Origin: an uncultured beta proteobacterium
Lineage (GTDB): Bacteria > Pseudomonadota > Gammaproteobacteria > Burkholderiales > Burkholderiaceae
Reading direction: 5' to 3'
NCBI GenBank assembly: GCA_903995005.1
Contig: CAJEZV010000012.1
Coordinates: forward strand, 1-33,080
DNA: 33,080 nucleotides
The notes under the pieces: model-generated
Told to the model about the DNA's origin: nothing
Databases searched by the model: none
Seen by the model: the letters and a program-made list of their open reading frames with translations, nothing else
Part shown: piece by piece, positions 32,265 through 33,080 of the stretch
Layout of the letters: each line of letters starts with the position of its first letter
Numbering within the stretch: position 1 is the first letter of the stretch
Program-made: the position numbers and the translations under genes

Positions 32265-32759
32265 TTAATTACAGATAATGGATTTAACGCTCGACTCAAT
32301 AGTCTCGGGATTAATTGGCAGGATGTCAGACTTACTTTTCTTAAAGAAGACTTCGCTCAAGGCTTTGGACTTGGCATCATAATACATATAGGAAATACGA
32401 TAAAAGAAAAAATGATTTTCTTTGCAATCCTGAGCACCACTCAGACTAAAAAGATTAAAAGGCTTGCCATTAGGCGCTAATTGCTCGGCATTAAAGTGAG
32501 CTGAAACGGTATACCAAACATAAGGCTCTTCTGCTTTACCCCAGCCTGACAATAAATACACAGTGGATTGTCCATTCTTTCGCAGTACAACATCCTTATC
32601 ATTATTTGACTTTTGCGCACCCTTTGCTCCACCGGATTTTGCTGGACCTGGCTCAGGATGCTCAGACTTTGCTTGCGCTCCCACTACAAAGCAGACGGTT
32701 AATAGTGCGCATAGATAATATTTCATCCGGGGGATTACAGTACTCAATAAAAGAGCCAT
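32265..32759 (-). CDS. Secreted protein, second adhesin-E-like member
   Basis: A 164-residue precursor. ATG 32759 overlaps the upstream stop (TAATG) and has AGGGGG nine bases before it. The internal ATG 32726 (MKYYLCALLTVCFVVGAQA) gives a neater signal peptide but has no Shine-Dalgarno. The mature protein has a charged low-complexity start, then VYLLSGWGK, VWYTVSAHFN, a cysteine in GAQDCKENHFFFYRISYMYY and a final IICN. This order of a tryptophan strand, a mid cysteine and a C-terminal cysteine resembles the secreted protein at 29050-29472. It is encoded between the Ivy-like and cyclase genes. Confidence 0.6.
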   Translation of the reverse strand: MALLLSTVIPRMKYYLCALLTVCFVVGAQAKSEHPEPGPAKSGGAKGAQKSNNDKDVVLRKNGQSTVYLLSGWGKAEEPYVWYTVSAHFNAEQLAPNGKPFNLFSLSGAQDCKENHFFFYRISYMYYDAKSKALSEVFFKKSKSDILPINPETIESSVKSIICN

Positions 32760-33080
32760 TATTTGGCACCCCCTGAGGTTTGACTACCGTGCCACTTCTC
32801 AAACGCTGCAGGTGTCGACTTACCATCCTCAACACCATAGTAAACAGTCTTGCCATCTTGGCTAAGGGCAGCATAGTATTTACCGCTATCGGGGTCAATC
32901 ACAAATGCTGCTTCGGCCTCACTACACGCTTGCTTTTTGCAACCAGAACCTAAAATTTGCTTACCAACATAAATCATCGGGACACTATCTTCCATCGCGT
33001 TATGAAAGGCTTTGTAATCAGCGGCTAAGAGGTAAGAAAAAATAAAATCTCTGTTACCGCGCAGCACATATTCAAGCGAT
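32759..33080 (-). CDS. Partial protein resembling Ivy-type lysozyme inhibitor (runs off window end)
   Basis: The frame is open to the last base, so the true start is outside; the GTG at 33067 is probably internal (upstream codons read SLEY). The visible part has DIF-like FIFSYLLAADYKAFHNAM, then GSGCKKQACSEAEAAFVID, DSGKYYAALSQDGKTVYYGV. The C-x4-C loop followed by a beta strand recalls the CKPHDC loop of Ivy, which plugs the lysozyme active site, but the key histidine is not present (CKKQAC). The family call is therefore tentative. It is the first of three coupled genes ending in the cyclase. Confidence 0.4.
   Translation of the reverse strand, partial: SLEYVLRGNRDFIFSYLLAADYKAFHNAMEDSVPMIYVGKQILGSGCKKQACSEAEAAFVIDPDSGKYYAALSQDGKTVYYGVEDGKSTPAAFEKWHGSQTSGGAK

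Noticed and set aside
1-33080. CRISPR arrays, tRNA/rRNA genes, insertion sequences, prophage genes
   Set aside because: None seen when reading both strands; all substantial ORFs are accounted for by the features listed.

Overview
The window is a dense flagellar gene cluster plus a linked, degenerate chemosensory-like operon. The likely source is a betaproteobacterium. Moderate-to-low GC, FlhF/FlhG/FliA in one run, a FleS/FleR (FlrB/FlrC) two-component pair and an rpoN gene nearby suggest a Burkholderiales lineage such as Polynucleobacter. That placement is inference from gene content and style, not a database match.

Left part (1-5.8 kb): the C-terminal half of fliG, then fliH, fliI, fliJ and the first 50 codons of a further gene run on the + strand. 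They meet fliF and the N-terminal half of fliG head-on from the - strand. Two genes are broken at the same point (about 3.29-3.31 kb). This is what one inversion of a fliG(C)-fliHIJ-X(N) block would produce, or an equivalent assembly or amplification chimera. Flipping the block back restores fliF-fliG-fliH-fliI-fliJ-X.

Middle part (5.9-20.7 kb): fleS-fleR and fliE lie on +, with a textbook sigma-54 site inside the end of fleR. On - are a FliK-like gene with a stand-alone FlhB C-terminal domain, fliS, fliD, flaG and flagellin fliC. Then flhA-flhF-flhG-like-fliA lie on +. FlhG keeps the FlhF-contact motif but has lost its Walker A ATP site. The fliF and flhA promoter regions share a 13-bp palindrome and a -10-like element at identical spacing.

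Right part (20.7-29.5 kb, - strand): one long, tightly packed gene run. It encodes a secreted adhesin-E-like protein, a YcgR/PilZ c-di-GMP receptor, an unknown membrane protein, a PDZ membrane protein, a CheW-like protein, an MCP/PilJ-like receptor with a decayed signalling tip, and a CheA/ChpA-like protein with the CheW-like domain but no visible kinase or Hpt motifs. flgA, flgM and flgN follow. A chemosensory-type scaffold without a recognisable kinase, joined to c-di-GMP input and flagellar assembly genes, is the best candidate here for an undescribed system.

Far right (29.6-33.1 kb): a doubtful small ORF with a perfect hairpin, rpoN on +, and on - a three-gene set made of an Ivy-like partial protein, a second adhesin-E-like protein and a GGDEF diguanylate cyclase with an intact active site and I-site. 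A plausible flow of control is RpoN and FleSR acting on sigma-54 promoters, FliA/FlgM on late genes, FlhF/FlhG-like on placement, and the cyclase plus YcgR plus pseudo-chemosensory proteins on motility output.
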